In this document: positions 46,672-55,025 of the stretch, in pieces
Position numbering within the stretch: the first letter of the stretch is position 1
Layout of the letters: each line of letters starts with the position of its first letter
Assembly (NCBI GenBank): GCA_029262635.1
Contig: JAJCZA010000005.1
Coordinates: 310,001-374,000 of the forward strand
Reading direction: 5' to 3'
From: Vampirovibrionales bacterium
GTDB taxonomy: Bacteria; Cyanobacteriota; Vampirovibrionia; Vampirovibrionales; Vampirovibrionaceae
DNA: 64,000 nt
Notes under the pieces: model-generated
Database searches by the model: none
What the model saw: the letters and a program-made list of their open reading frames with translations, nothing else
What the model was told of the DNA's origin: nothing
Position numbers and translations under genes: made by a program

Positions 46672-47456
46672 AACCATTAAAAAAAACCCTCGCTGTTATC
46701 CCGGCCCGATACGCCTCCAGCCGATTTCCCGGCAAGCCTCTCGCTGAGATTGACGGCAAGCCCATGATTCAACACGTTTGGGAGCAGGTTCGAAAGGTAA
46801 AATCTATTCATCAAGCCATTATTGCCACCGACGACCTCCGAATCAAAGAAGCCGTTGAGGCATTTGGCGGCCAAGTTCAAATGACCTCCCCCGATCATCG
46901 CTCTGGAACCGATCGGGTCTGGGAAGTGGCTCAAGCCCTGCCAGAATTTGACACCATCCTGAACATTCAGGGCGATGAGCCTTTTCTGGATCCAAACCAT
47001 CTGGAGCAGATAATCGACCGCATGAACGCCTTGCCTCAAGCGGACATCATGACACTGGTCACCCCCATCCAAAACCTGGAGCGGGTTGAAAACCGCCATA
47101 TCTGGGAAGATACCAACGTGGTCAAAGCCGTCTTGGATCAGCAAGGTCGCATTCTCTATTTTTCCCGAAGTCCTGTTCCCTGCTATCGAGACGGTATTCA
47201 ACCCGGCGATGGCGCGTTTCGGCACTTAGGGCTTTATCTATTCCGACGAGAGGCTCTCGCCCACTTTACCGGCCTACCGCTCTCCCCCCTGGAAAAAGCC
47301 GAACGACTGGAACAGCTACGCGCCATGGAAAGTGGCATCAGCCTCTATGCCGTTACCGTGGATAAAGCGCCCATCGGAGTCGACACACCAGAAGATCTGG
47401 CTCGTCTGAAAAAGCACCGGCAGAACCTGAATGACTCCCCTCTAACCTGCCTGTAA
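46668..47456 (+). CDS. kdsB: 3-deoxy-manno-octulosonate cytidylyltransferase
   Basis: The 262-residue protein has A-V-I-P-A-R-Y-A-S-S-R-F-P-G-K-P-L near 9-25, the nucleotide-binding Q-G-D-E-P-F near 103 and the S-R-S-P-V-P motif near 165. It activates Kdo as CMP-Kdo for lipid A-core assembly, direct evidence for LPS in this organism. Its ATG overlaps the upstream stop as ATGA, so the propeller protein and KdsB are translationally coupled. Confidence 0.98.
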   Translation: MKPLKKTLAVIPARYASSRFPGKPLAEIDGKPMIQHVWEQVRKVKSIHQAIIATDDLRIKEAVEAFGGQVQMTSPDHRSGTDRVWEVAQALPEFDTILNIQGDEPFLDPNHLEQIIDRMNALPQADIMTLVTPIQNLERVENRHIWEDTNVVKAVLDQQGRILYFSRSPVPCYRDGIQPGDGAFRHLGLYLFRREALAHFTGLPLSPLEKAERLEQLRAMESGISLYAVTVDKAPIGVDTPEDLARLKKHRQNLNDSPLTCL

Positions 47457-47487
47457 GAGGTTATAACCCAAGGAGGTTTAAGGTCTC

Positions 47488-48165
47488 TTGCACAGACGAC
47501 TCTACCAACACAGCTCACGTTTCCTCTCTCTAGCTTTTGCCTGTCTATGGATCAGTCTGACCATAACCCTTGCTTATAGTACCCCTAGGGACAGATACCT
47601 GTTAGAACCCTCCGAAATTATTCCAGAAATTGGAGAAGGAGTAATTATTGAAGCCATCGGCTCCGATGAAGAGGAAGACAGAGAGTCCGAATTATCGCCC
47701 CTCTCCCAAAGCTCTATCCAGCAAGTCAATCCGAGAGAAATAACGCTGGCTCATGCAATTTGGCAGTATAACCGGGCCCTCAACCCGTTGCAATCTCGGT
47801 ATTTAGCCCATTATATTCTAAAGTTCAGTCATTTTTATGAACTCGATTACCGACTGGTGACTGGCATGATTGCTGTGGAGTCCTCGTTTCGTCCAGACGC
47901 CGTTTCGTCTTCCGGTGCCATTGGCCTCGGCCAACTAAAGCCCGCCACTGCCAAATGGCTGGGCGTCAATAACCCCTATCATCCGGCGGATAATATTGCC
48001 GGTATGACCCGATATCTGAAATACTTGCTCAACAAATATCATGGCCATTTCCCCCGAGCCATTGCGGCTTATTACCAGGGTCCTGGTAGCGTGGATCGTC
48101 AAGGTATCTCACCCCAGTCTCAACCCTATTTAAAAAAAGTCGAGCATGCCATGGCTCGGTTTTAG
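47488..48165 (+). CDS. SLT-family lytic transglycosylase
   Basis: Read from a TTG start with AAGGAGG 11 bases upstream, the 225-residue protein has an N-terminal signal peptide (about 13-33), an acidic linker, then an SLT domain with catalytic Glu in I-A-V-E-S-S-F near 131, S-S-G-A-I-G-L-G-Q-L-K-P and a late A-A-Y-Y-Q-G-P-G. It cleaves the MurNAc-GlcNAc bond of peptidoglycan to form 1,6-anhydro ends, the substrate class recovered by NagZ and MurQ. The AAGGAGG site is complementary to the anti-SD core of the sRNA unit. Confidence 0.9.
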   Translation: MHRRLYQHSSRFLSLAFACLWISLTITLAYSTPRDRYLLEPSEIIPEIGEGVIIEAIGSDEEEDRESELSPLSQSSIQQVNPREITLAHAIWQYNRALNPLQSRYLAHYILKFSHFYELDYRLVTGMIAVESSFRPDAVSSSGAIGLGQLKPATAKWLGVNNPYHPADNIAGMTRYLKYLLNKYHGHFPRAIAAYYQGPGSVDRQGISPQSQPYLKKVEHAMARF

Positions 48166-48242
48166 CATGTTTTTTTCTGTTCGGTTTTTAGATCAGGGAC
48201 CTCTTTTAATATCGAACGATTCAACCCAATAGGACCCGCTTT

Positions 48243-49409
48243 ATGGTCAGCCCCATGACATTAAAACCAGCGACTGGCTTGATACCCCAAATTACCGGCT
48301 CTGCCAGCAGAGCGCTCTATCGCTTGTTTGGAGCGCCGAATAAGGTCTTAAAATCTGGGCAGGAAATCCGACTGGACTTTCGTCAAACACCATTAGCGAT
48401 TCTTTCGGGTGGGGCTTTAATTTATGCACAAGGACAAGAAAACAAAAAAATGGGAGGCGACTCCCACCGCTGGTTAAAACTTCTGACAGAAGGTGGCGTT
48501 ATTTATGCGTTGATGACCACCACCGCCGGCATTCTGCCTTTACTCACTCTGGGAACCGCCGCTTACCGCTCAGGAAAAAAGGACAACCTGTTAGAAAAAA
48601 CACAGGAAGCCATTCAGGTTGCCAGCATGGTTTTTCTTGGCTATTTGGGTGCCATGACCGGGCTAAACTACTCGATGCATGCCATTGATAACGGGGCAAA
48701 GGAGTTGCTTCCCCACCTAAAGAAAGAAGTGCTCTGGAACGAGTTCAACCCGGAGAAAAACCCGGTACTAAACCAACTTCTCGCTTCCAACGACCTTGAA
48801 CGAAAAGCCATCGGTGAACGGCTAAAGTCTATTCATGTCTCCAAAGAAAAAGCCATTAAGGCCATCGAACAGCATCTGGTCTTCTTATCCGGGGGCCATT
48901 TAAAAGCAGGTAGCGAAATCAGCTATCGACTGGCACAAGAATACCGGCGCAAGACCGACACAACCCTCGGTCAATTGTTTGAAGACTTAACCCACCCCAG
49001 AGTAAAACAACGATTAAAGACTCAACTGGATCACTTGACCCGACGGCTCGCTGAAAACACGCCTTACATCGGGGATCAATTCCAACAAAAGATGTTGAGT
49101 GGGATCAAAAAATTCAGTATCGAGCTTGGAACCAGCCATTCAAGCCCTATTCGTGGACTCCGTTTAGCAAACCCTGTTTTTGGCGCCATGATTGGCGCAA
49201 CCCTATTGGGCCTGCCTCTGGCCAAATTTTTTAATAATTTACTCACCCAGAGTTTCCCCGCTTTAGGAAAAACCGATCTAAAAATACCGACTCAAACCCT
49301 CTGGCTTCCAGAAACGGGAAAACCGGCCTATAACCGAAGCCAAGAGTTCAACTACCTTCCAAACATCGATGCTTATACCCGTCCAAGCTTTAGCCCAAGG
49401 GGCTTCTAA
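48243..49409 (+). CDS. Membrane protein of unknown function
   Basis: Not recognised. The 388-residue product has hydrophobic segments at about 53-66, 80-108, 127-150 and 320-340, a soluble helical region rich in Lys/Glu (about 155-310), and a C-terminal soluble tail with aromatic and proline residues. It may start at the second in-frame Met (residue 5). AGGA lies upstream. It stands alone between a transglycosylase and a convergent epimerase. I found no motif to suggest a function; it may be specific to this lineage. Confidence 0.75.
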   Translation: MVSPMTLKPATGLIPQITGSASRALYRLFGAPNKVLKSGQEIRLDFRQTPLAILSGGALIYAQGQENKKMGGDSHRWLKLLTEGGVIYALMTTTAGILPLLTLGTAAYRSGKKDNLLEKTQEAIQVASMVFLGYLGAMTGLNYSMHAIDNGAKELLPHLKKEVLWNEFNPEKNPVLNQLLASNDLERKAIGERLKSIHVSKEKAIKAIEQHLVFLSGGHLKAGSEISYRLAQEYRRKTDTTLGQLFEDLTHPRVKQRLKTQLDHLTRRLAENTPYIGDQFQQKMLSGIKKFSIELGTSHSSPIRGLRLANPVFGAMIGATLLGLPLAKFFNNLLTQSFPALGKTDLKIPTQTLWLPETGKPAYNRSQEFNYLPNIDAYTRPSFSPRGF

Positions 49410-49423
49410 GCCTCTTTAACCCC

Positions 49424-50446
49424 TCAGCAAGCTAGCCCACAGGTCGGGATCCGCTTTTTATAAGTCATATACCAATCCACGAATTTCGGGATGCCCTCTT
49501 CTACTTTTGTCGAGGGGTGATAGTTTAAGACCGATCGAGCTCGGGTAATATCCGCATACGTAATGGGTACATCGCCCGGCTGAAGAGGCTGACGGTTAAT
49601 AATGGCTTTCTTGCCCACAGCGTTTTCAATCAACTCAATCAAACGAGCTAGCGTGGTCGTTTGGGACTCGCCCAGATTGACCACTTGAAACGGGGTCGCA
49701 TCATAAGCGATGGCCGCCATCACACCTTGCATAATATCGTCAATATACGTGTAATCTCGCTCGGTTGTGCCATCGCCAAACACGGGAATGGGTTCGCCCT
49801 CGTCAATCATGCGGGTAAACTTATGAATGGCCAAATCCGGGCGCTGCCCAGGACCATACACGGTGAAAAACCGAAGACAAACCACTTGCAGGCCATACAA
49901 ATGACTATACGTATGAAGCAGATTCTCACCCATCACCTTGGTTGAAGCATACGGTGAAATGGGTTTGGAAATATCCTGATCTTCTTTGAACGGCACCTGA
50001 TCCGGGCTAGAACCATAAACCGAGCTGGACGAGGCAAAGACGAACTTCTGAATGCCGTGTTCCCGAGCCTGCTCCATTAAATTCAGCGTCCCGGTCACGT
50101 TGGTTTCCAAATACAGACGCGGTTCCATTAGCGAAGGACGTACGCCCGCTCGAGCCGCTAAATGAATAATCCCACCGGCTTTCAGTGCTTCGCCATGGCG
50201 AGAAAACACCTCGGCCAGCGCTTGTTGATCCCGAATATCCACCCGATACAGCGAAAAGTTCGGATGCGTTTCAAACGCCTGAATGTTTTGTTCTTTAATG
50301 GCCGGATCATAAAAGTCATTAAACTCATCCACTGCCACCACCGAAGCCCCTCGATCCAGCAAATGCCGCACCGTGTGCGACCCAATAAACCCGGCACCAC
50401 CGGTGACCAGATACGTTTGACCCGAAAAAGAAGAATTATCGACCAT
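49424..50446 (-). CDS. NAD-dependent nucleotide-sugar epimerase (GalE/UDP-glucuronate 4-epimerase like)
   Basis: The start at 50446 (ATG, GGAG about 10 nt upstream) is preferred over an in-frame TTG six codons earlier. The 340-residue SDR has [10 protein letters not shown] near 17, S-S-S-S-V-Y-G near 130 and the catalytic Y-A-S-T-K near 156. The sequence [16 protein letters not shown] is close to UDP-glucuronate 4-epimerases. It should interconvert UDP-sugars for envelope polysaccharide; exact substrate is inferred. Confidence 0.9.
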   Translation of the reverse strand: MVDNSSFSGQTYLVTGGAGFIGSHTVRHLLDRGASVVAVDEFNDFYDPAIKEQNIQAFETHPNFSLYRVDIRDQQALAEVFSRHGEALKAGGIIHLAARAGVRPSLMEPRLYLETNVTGTLNLMEQAREHGIQKFVFASSSSVYGSSPDQVPFKEDQDISKPISPYASTKVMGENLLHTYSHLYGLQVVCLRFFTVYGPGQRPDLAIHKFTRMIDEGEPIPVFGDGTTERDYTYIDDIMQGVMAAIAYDATPFQVVNLGESQTTTLARLIELIENAVGKKAIINRQPLQPGDVPITYADITRARSVLNYHPSTKVEEGIPKFVDWYMTYKKRIPTCGLAC

Positions 50447-50571
50447 GAAAACCAGTCTCCGCAATCAACATCCGTTACACTACAGGGTATTTTACCTCAA
50501 ACCCATGCGGAAAGAGAGTCCTCTTAAGTTCTTTACCTAAGGTTACAAGAATTAACCTAGAAACAATCTCA

Positions 50572-50600
50572 TTGTTTGAAGGGCGTTTTTTTATTACACT
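50572..50600 (+). promoter_or_regulatory. Promoter candidate for the tandem small-gene array
   Basis: TTGTTT (50572-50577), 17-bp spacer, TACACT (50595-50600). The -35 is the right arm of a 7-bp hairpin AAACAAT/ATTGTTT (50561-50567 and 50571-50577). It lies 47 bp before the first small gene. Confidence 0.45.
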
Positions 50601-50647
50601 CCTAATACAGTTGCCTTAGTGTTACTCAATCCATAGGAGTCCTCCCC

Positions 50648-51049
50648 ATGCACATTCCCCAATTTGCCGGAAGCTTTGATATCCACTTTACCCCCACAAG
50701 CAAAAACGTAGGAAATCCAGAGGCTAAAAAAGCGCTTCACACCTTTTATGAAATCTCCGAAGATCCCCATAAAGAAATCATGGCCCCTATCAATCTCGTT
50801 TCATGGGAGGCTAAAGTAAACCTTCAAAAAAAAGAGGTAACACTTCCTAACCACATTCAAATCAACTGCTCTCCAGAGTTTGATGATTCCTTCAAAAAAA
50901 CCATTAAAGGCATCCAAACACTCCAACCTAAAGCCTTTAAGGGTGTCTCATTTACTCCTGACAATGTGCCTCAAAAATTAATTCCAAGTAACATACGCAC
51001 CTCCTCATCACGCATTCGTCAGACACCCCCAACAAGCGGAAGAGATTAA
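50648..51049 (+). CDS. Small unknown protein, tandem paralogue 1 of 3
   Basis: The 133-residue product begins M-H-I-P-Q-F-A-G-S-F-D and has a second conserved block L-P-N-H-I-Q-I-N-C near 80. Both blocks recur in the two following genes, so the three are paralogues. No signal peptide or TM segment; probably a small cytoplasmic or structural protein with an N-terminal strand. The C-terminus is Ser/Thr/Pro-rich and unique to this copy. AGGAG precedes the ATG, followed by a pyrimidine-rich CCTCCCC. No known family is recognised. Confidence 0.8.
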   Translation: MHIPQFAGSFDIHFTPTSKNVGNPEAKKALHTFYEISEDPHKEIMAPINLVSWEAKVNLQKKEVTLPNHIQINCSPEFDDSFKKTIKGIQTLQPKAFKGVSFTPDNVPQKLIPSNIRTSSSRIRQTPPTSGRD

Positions 51050-51082
51050 CTGCACCTTCTCCCTTTGGCCTTTAAAGGATCG
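51046..51082 (-). repeat. Decayed copy 1 of the dapL-like 3' end
   Basis: Read on the minus strand, the 37 bp after (and including) the stop of the first small gene encode V-D-P-L-K-A-K-G-R-R-C-S-stop, against I-D-R-L-K-A-K-G-I-R-Y-S-stop at the true dapL end (51850-51886). By eye 26 of 37 bases match without gaps. Confidence 0.75.
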
Positions 51083-51129
51083 ACTCTCTTGAGACTTTTC
51101 ACCTTACTAATGAAAAGGAGCGCCTCCCC

Positions 51130-51462
51130 ATGCACATTCCAAAATTTTCAGGCACTTTTACAGTGACCCTCAAGCCTCAAGACCCAAAAGCAAAGAGAAA
51201 AGGAGACCCAAAGGCACAAGTCATCGACTATTTGAACAATCACATCGATGATTATTCTATCTTTATTCCAAAAAACAGATCTCACTCTAGGGATATTTTA
51301 CCCAACCAGTTTATGATTCTATGCTCAGATGGTATGGATACCCAAGCAGTCCTTGGACTAGAGAGCATTAAAGCCCTCCACCCTAATCTGTTTGAATCTG
51401 TTATGTACCAATCTAATAAAGACCGAGGCCCGCTTTCACTGTTTTCTTCAAAAGAAAATTAA
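51130..51462 (+). CDS. Small unknown protein, tandem paralogue 2 of 3
   Basis: The 110-residue product begins M-H-I-P-K-F-S-G-T-F-T and has L-P-N-Q-F-M-I-L-C in the second conserved block. It shares start, length and spacing with the flanking genes but has diverged in the middle, with many Lys and Asp residues. AAAAGGAG and a CCTCCCC tract precede the ATG. No signal sequence or TM segment. Function unknown; the array suggests dosage or variant specificity. Confidence 0.8.
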   Translation: MHIPKFSGTFTVTLKPQDPKAKRKGDPKAQVIDYLNNHIDDYSIFIPKNRSHSRDILPNQFMILCSDGMDTQAVLGLESIKALHPNLFESVMYQSNKDRGPLSLFSSKEN

Positions 51463-51488
51463 CTGTAACGAACCCCTTTGGCTTAAAA
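51459..51488 (-). repeat. Decayed copy 2 of the dapL-like 3' end
   Basis: On the minus strand these 30 bp read A-K-G-V-R-Y-S-stop in the dapL frame (A-K-G-I-R-Y-S-stop in the intact gene), with an internal stop just upstream. 25 of 30 bases match the true end, several changes being synonymous. Confidence 0.78.
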
Positions 51489-51520
51489 CTTTTTTAACTC
51501 AACAAATAGGAGATCTTCCC

Positions 51521-51853
51521 ATGAACATCCCCAAATTCGCCGGAACCTTTGATCTTCGGTTTAACCCAAACCCCATTTTATCTTCAGATGCTAAAAATGA
51601 GGTAGCTCAGCTCTATGAAGAGCTTTCAGAACCCAAAAATTTATTAATTTCAGTAAAAGGCGTGAATTTAACCCAAGGCATCCGCCAATTTCCTGATCAC
51701 ATTCAAATCCAATGTCATTCTAGAGATGATGAGAAGGTAAAAACGAAATTACTAGACCTTAGTGGAGACCTTTTTAGTCTTATTCGTGCAATTATGTCTA
51801 TTGATTACCAATCAAGCAGTGGGAAGCTACCCCTTAACGATCTCATGGGTTAA
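51521..51853 (+). CDS. Small unknown protein, tandem paralogue 3 of 3
   Basis: The start at 51521 is fixed by ATAGGAG and by alignment with the other two; the product (110 residues) begins M-N-I-P-K-F-A-G-T-F-D, with F-P-D-H-I-Q-I-Q-C as the second block near 68. A helical middle (E-V-A-Q-L-Y-E-E-L) matches that of copy 1. Its stop overlaps the convergent dapL-like stop by 4 bp (TTAA). No signal peptide. Function unknown. Confidence 0.82.
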   Translation: MNIPKFAGTFDLRFNPNPILSSDAKNEVAQLYEELSEPKNLLISVKGVNLTQGIRQFPDHIQIQCHSRDDEKVKTKLLDLSGDLFSLIRAIMSIDYQSSSGKLPLNDLMG

Positions 51854-53064
51854 CTATAGCGAATCCCTTTGGCTTTAAGGCGATCGATGGCTTGTTGGAG
51901 GAGTTCTTTGGATGAAACCAAAGACACTCGGAAATAAGCGTCACCGGCATCGCCAAAAGCAATCCCCGGTGTAATCACCACATCGGTGGTATCCATCAGG
52001 TGACGACACCAGCTTTTGGAGTCATCAAACCCGCTAGGCACCGGCAACCAAACGTAAAGAGTGGAACGAGGGGGCTCTATCGTCCAGCCCATTTCCTGAA
52101 AACCTTTCACCACCACATCTCGGCGTTCTTGATAGGTTTGGATAATCCCAGGCAAAAATTCTTCGGCTCGATCCAGCGCGCAAATGCCCCCGTCCTGAAT
52201 CGCCGAGGCAATACCATAGTCGCAGTTGGTTTTCACGTTAAATAACGTTTTAATCACGCCTGGATTCCCGCACGCCCAGCCCATACGCCAACCGGCCATG
52301 TTGAAGCTCTTGGAAAACGAGTGGTATTCAATGGCCACAGATTTCGCATCCGGTACATTAAAAATGCTCGGCGGACGATAGCCATCGTAACAGATCTCAC
52401 CGTAGGCCAGATCGCTAATCAGCACAATGCCGTGCTTTTTACAGTACGCCACCAGTTTTTCCAGATAACTCAACGGAGCCGTGGCCGCCGAAGGATTATT
52501 GGGGTAATTCATAAACATAAGCTTGGCTTTTTGAGCCACTTCCTCTGGAATGGTCTCCACATCGGGTAAATAATGATTTTCTTCCGTCATGGCACAATAA
52601 TGAACTTTCCCACCGGCCAAATACGTGGCTCGGGCATGGACCGGGTAATACGGCGCAAAAACAATGCTGTAATCCCCTTCACCAATATAGGCAAAGGTTA
52701 GCTTGGCCAATCCTTCTTTCGAGCCAATTAGGGGCTGTACTTCGGTTTCTGGGTCGATCTCCACATGATAACGGCGGCTCATAAACCGAGAGACCGCTTC
52801 TCGAAATTCAGGCTTACCGTTGAATTGAGGATATCGGTGATTGGCAGGATCCATGACCCCTTCTTGAATGGCTCTTAAAATAGGCTCCGGTGTGGGTAAG
52901 TCCGGATTCCCCATGCCCAGATCAATCAAATCAGCTCCACGGGCTCGGGCTTCCGCCTTTAGCACATCCAATTGGGCAAACACATAAGGAGGCAAGTCGG
53001 TCAATCGTTTTGACGGCTCTGCCGGGCTCGTATAAACCGGAGTCAAAACAGAATCGTGTGTCAT
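51850..53064 (-). CDS. Class I/II aminotransferase (LL-diaminopimelate aminotransferase-like)
   Basis: The 404-residue PLP enzyme has L-G-M-G-N-P-D-L-P-T-P near 50, N-Y-P-N-N-P-S near 188, the Schiff-base lysine in S-F-S-K-S-F-N-M-A-G-W-R near 252, and a C-terminal F-R-V-S-L. It fits the group annotated as LL-DAP aminotransferase or aspartate/alanine aminotransferase in cyanobacteria; the substrate is inferred. GAGAGG lies upstream of the ATG. Its 3' end has been copied into the spacers of the adjacent small-gene array. Confidence 0.9.
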   Translation of the reverse strand: MTHDSVLTPVYTSPAEPSKRLTDLPPYVFAQLDVLKAEARARGADLIDLGMGNPDLPTPEPILRAIQEGVMDPANHRYPQFNGKPEFREAVSRFMSRRYHVEIDPETEVQPLIGSKEGLAKLTFAYIGEGDYSIVFAPYYPVHARATYLAGGKVHYCAMTEENHYLPDVETIPEEVAQKAKLMFMNYPNNPSAATAPLSYLEKLVAYCKKHGIVLISDLAYGEICYDGYRPPSIFNVPDAKSVAIEYHSFSKSFNMAGWRMGWACGNPGVIKTLFNVKTNCDYGIASAIQDGGICALDRAEEFLPGIIQTYQERRDVVVKGFQEMGWTIEPPRSTLYVWLPVPSGFDDSKSWCRHLMDTTDVVITPGIAFGDAGDAYFRVSLVSSKELLQQAIDRLKAKGIRYS

Positions 53065-53177
53065 GGCAAAAACCTCTCTAAAACAACATACAATGCATTC
53101 TAATCAATCTTTATTCATATATACGACAAAGACACGCCCCTGTCTCCTGCCTTCCCCGAATTTCATTTGCTCCCAGA

Positions 53178-53972
53178 CTAAATCGCTTGAAAAACCAGAC
53201 GCCCTTCCGTCGGATCAATGGTTAATTTAAATTGACGAAGAAAGCTCAACCCCAATAATCCGGAAAAACTGGAACTTTTCCGCACATCAATCACCGTTGC
53301 CTCGACATTGCGAGCTTCCAAACCATTAATATTAATACGATCAATCAAAATCTTGGGCACTTCAATCCGCCCATTAGCTGTGGTGATGCGCACGGTTCCA
53401 ATTTGAGTCATGTTTTCCGGCCCCAGCTCTTCATAAAGCTCTCTGGAAATAGAGGTATACGTTGCCCCCGTATCCACAATAAAGGTACCCACGGCACGAT
53501 CATTCAGACTGGCTTCCACCATTAACGCGTTATTATGAGGTTTCAACGGAACGTTAATCCCTTTGTCCAGGTTAAACGCGGCCAAGCTTTGATGGTTATC
53601 CAACTTTAGGTGAGTTACCCGCTTTTTCGCATAGGCCATCACCCGATTATCCGTCCCATGGTGCATAACATACCGGTAATGAGGTAACGCCTCATCCGAT
53701 CGATCCATCTTGTCCAGTACAACGGCCATGTAATAACGAACATTCGCGTTCGCTGGTTCGACATTATACGCTTGCTTTAAAAAAACCAGCGCCTTAGAGT
53801 ACTGCCCATGGCGATAGGCCTCAATACCTGCCCGGTAAGGAGATGTCGACGCAATTTGAATCGATGACTGACGCTCAGCAAACCCCGGAAAAGCGGTAAA
53901 CAATAAAATAAACACACTCAATACGGCTAAACTAATTTTAAAGCAGGTTAGTCTTCTATTCTCAAAGCGCAA
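53178..53972 (-). CDS. Secreted TPR protein with retropepsin-like aspartyl protease domain
   Basis: From a TTG start (AGGAG upstream), the 264-residue protein has a signal peptide (about 12-31), two TPR-like repeats (about 45-115), then a retropepsin-type domain with the active-site D-T-G-A-T near 172 and a second I-L-I-D segment. A single D-T-G implies an active homodimer. The fusion of TPR and single-domain aspartyl protease outside the cytoplasm is uncommon; it may process an envelope substrate bound through the TPRs. Substrate unknown. Confidence 0.88.
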   Translation of the reverse strand: MRFENRRLTCFKISLAVLSVFILLFTAFPGFAERQSSIQIASTSPYRAGIEAYRHGQYSKALVFLKQAYNVEPANANVRYYMAVVLDKMDRSDEALPHYRYVMHHGTDNRVMAYAKKRVTHLKLDNHQSLAAFNLDKGINVPLKPHNNALMVEASLNDRAVGTFIVDTGATYTSISRELYEELGPENMTQIGTVRITTANGRIEVPKILIDRININGLEARNVEATVIDVRKSSSFSGLLGLSFLRQFKLTIDPTEGRLVFQAI

Positions 53973-54179
53973 AAAGAGGTTCTCCTCTGGTTTTCTGGGT
54001 TTCTCTTCTGTTCTTTTTAAGTGTCGACCATTCAGCCTCTTTCTTTAAAAAAAAATCTTTTTCTAAAAAACACGCACAAAAATAAGAGATTCTGTTTTTA
54101 TATAACCGAGGGCACAATCTAAAGAAAATCTTAATCAGCATTTTCTTTATTGGGGCATTTATACTTCAGAGGGCAGTAC

Positions 54180-54199
54180 ATGTTGTTTTAAGACAACAT
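54180..54199 (+). promoter_or_regulatory. Palindrome upstream of the unknown gene at 54228
   Basis: Perfect 7-bp inverted repeat ATGTTGT (54180-54186) / ACAACAT (54193-54199) around 6 bp, 28 bp before the start codon. A TATACT hexamer at 54160-54165 lies just upstream. It may be an operator or leader hairpin. Confidence 0.4.
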
Positions 54200-54227
54200 C
54201 AATCCAAACGGGGAGCATCCATTACCG

Positions 54228-54866
54228 ATGGGATCAGTCGCATACAGCGGACAGCCATTACCTTGGTATCATCACCAGCCAACTTCACTTGAGCGGGAGA
54301 TGAAAGAGCGTATAAAAACCTACGATTTAGACGGGCCCGTTGGACGTTCTTCTAGTGATTTCATGCCTTTTTCCTACGATGATTCGCCGGAAAGCTCTTT
54401 AAAGAAAGGGGTTAATGCGGCAGGATTAACACTGGGCGGGGTTTTAGCGGCAAACCAACTAAAACATGTCCCTCCCAGCCTTATAACAAATTCTGCTGGT
54501 GTTTCAACACCGACAAGTGGCAACCTTGGTTACCGTGCAACCGAATGGGCTAAAAAAGGTAATCATGTTAAAACCCAACGGTTTTTTCAATCCGCTGGCA
54601 CCGCATCCGAAGGCTTTCTCAGTCGGATCACTCAATTCGGAAATTGGTTTGAAAAGACATCTAAAGCGGCTGCAACATCCGTTGGTAAAACAGCATCCGG
54701 TCAATGGATCAAAAATATCGCTTCAAAGCCAGCCATTAAAAATGTTGGTTCTAAACTACTCAAGGTTGGCGGACGTGCTTTGGCATTTGTCGGCGCCGCC
54801 GGCCCAGTGGGTTGGGCCATTGGTGGAGTCGCACTGGCAACCACCCTAGCCTTTATGATCCTGTAA
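54228..54866 (+). CDS. Unknown protein with C-terminal glycine-rich membrane segment
   Basis: Not recognised. The 212-residue product has a polar, acidic N-terminus (about 1-65), a short hydrophobic patch (about 68-77), a Thr/Ser/Lys-rich amphipathic middle, and a C-terminal Gly/Ala-rich hydrophobic stretch (about 182-212) ending at the last residue. This would insert as a tail anchor or glycine-zipper helical hairpin. Glycine-zipper tails occur in secreted bacteriocin-like and effector-like proteins as well as in envelope proteins, but no leader or maturation genes are present. GGGGAG lies 12 bases upstream. Function unknown. Confidence 0.7.
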   Translation: MGSVAYSGQPLPWYHHQPTSLEREMKERIKTYDLDGPVGRSSSDFMPFSYDDSPESSLKKGVNAAGLTLGGVLAANQLKHVPPSLITNSAGVSTPTSGNLGYRATEWAKKGNHVKTQRFFQSAGTASEGFLSRITQFGNWFEKTSKAAATSVGKTASGQWIKNIASKPAIKNVGSKLLKVGGRALAFVGAAGPVGWAIGGVALATTLAFMIL

Positions 54867-54928
54867 ACACATCTATATTTATAAGTTTAAGTTTTATCCT
54901 TATCATCTGTGTCTATCCCACTTGCTAT

Positions 54929-54961
54929 ACGGCTTTGTTTCACGCAAACAAGCCGTTTTTT
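54929..54961 (+). terminator. Rho-independent terminator after the unknown gene
   Basis: ACGGCTTTGTTT (54929-54940) pairs with AAACAAGCCGT (54946-54956) with one bulged T, followed by a run of six T. A second small hairpin (GCCAGC/GCTGGC, 54967-54981) follows. Confidence 0.85.
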
Positions 54962-55025
54962 ATTTGGCCAGCGAAGCTGGCTTTAATTAGGGGCTTATTC
55001 TTTGCCTCTAATTATAACCTTAGCT

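Noticed and set aside
48243-49409. Phage or mobile element association of the unknown membrane gene
   Set aside because: No integrase, transposase, terminal repeats or composition change around it.
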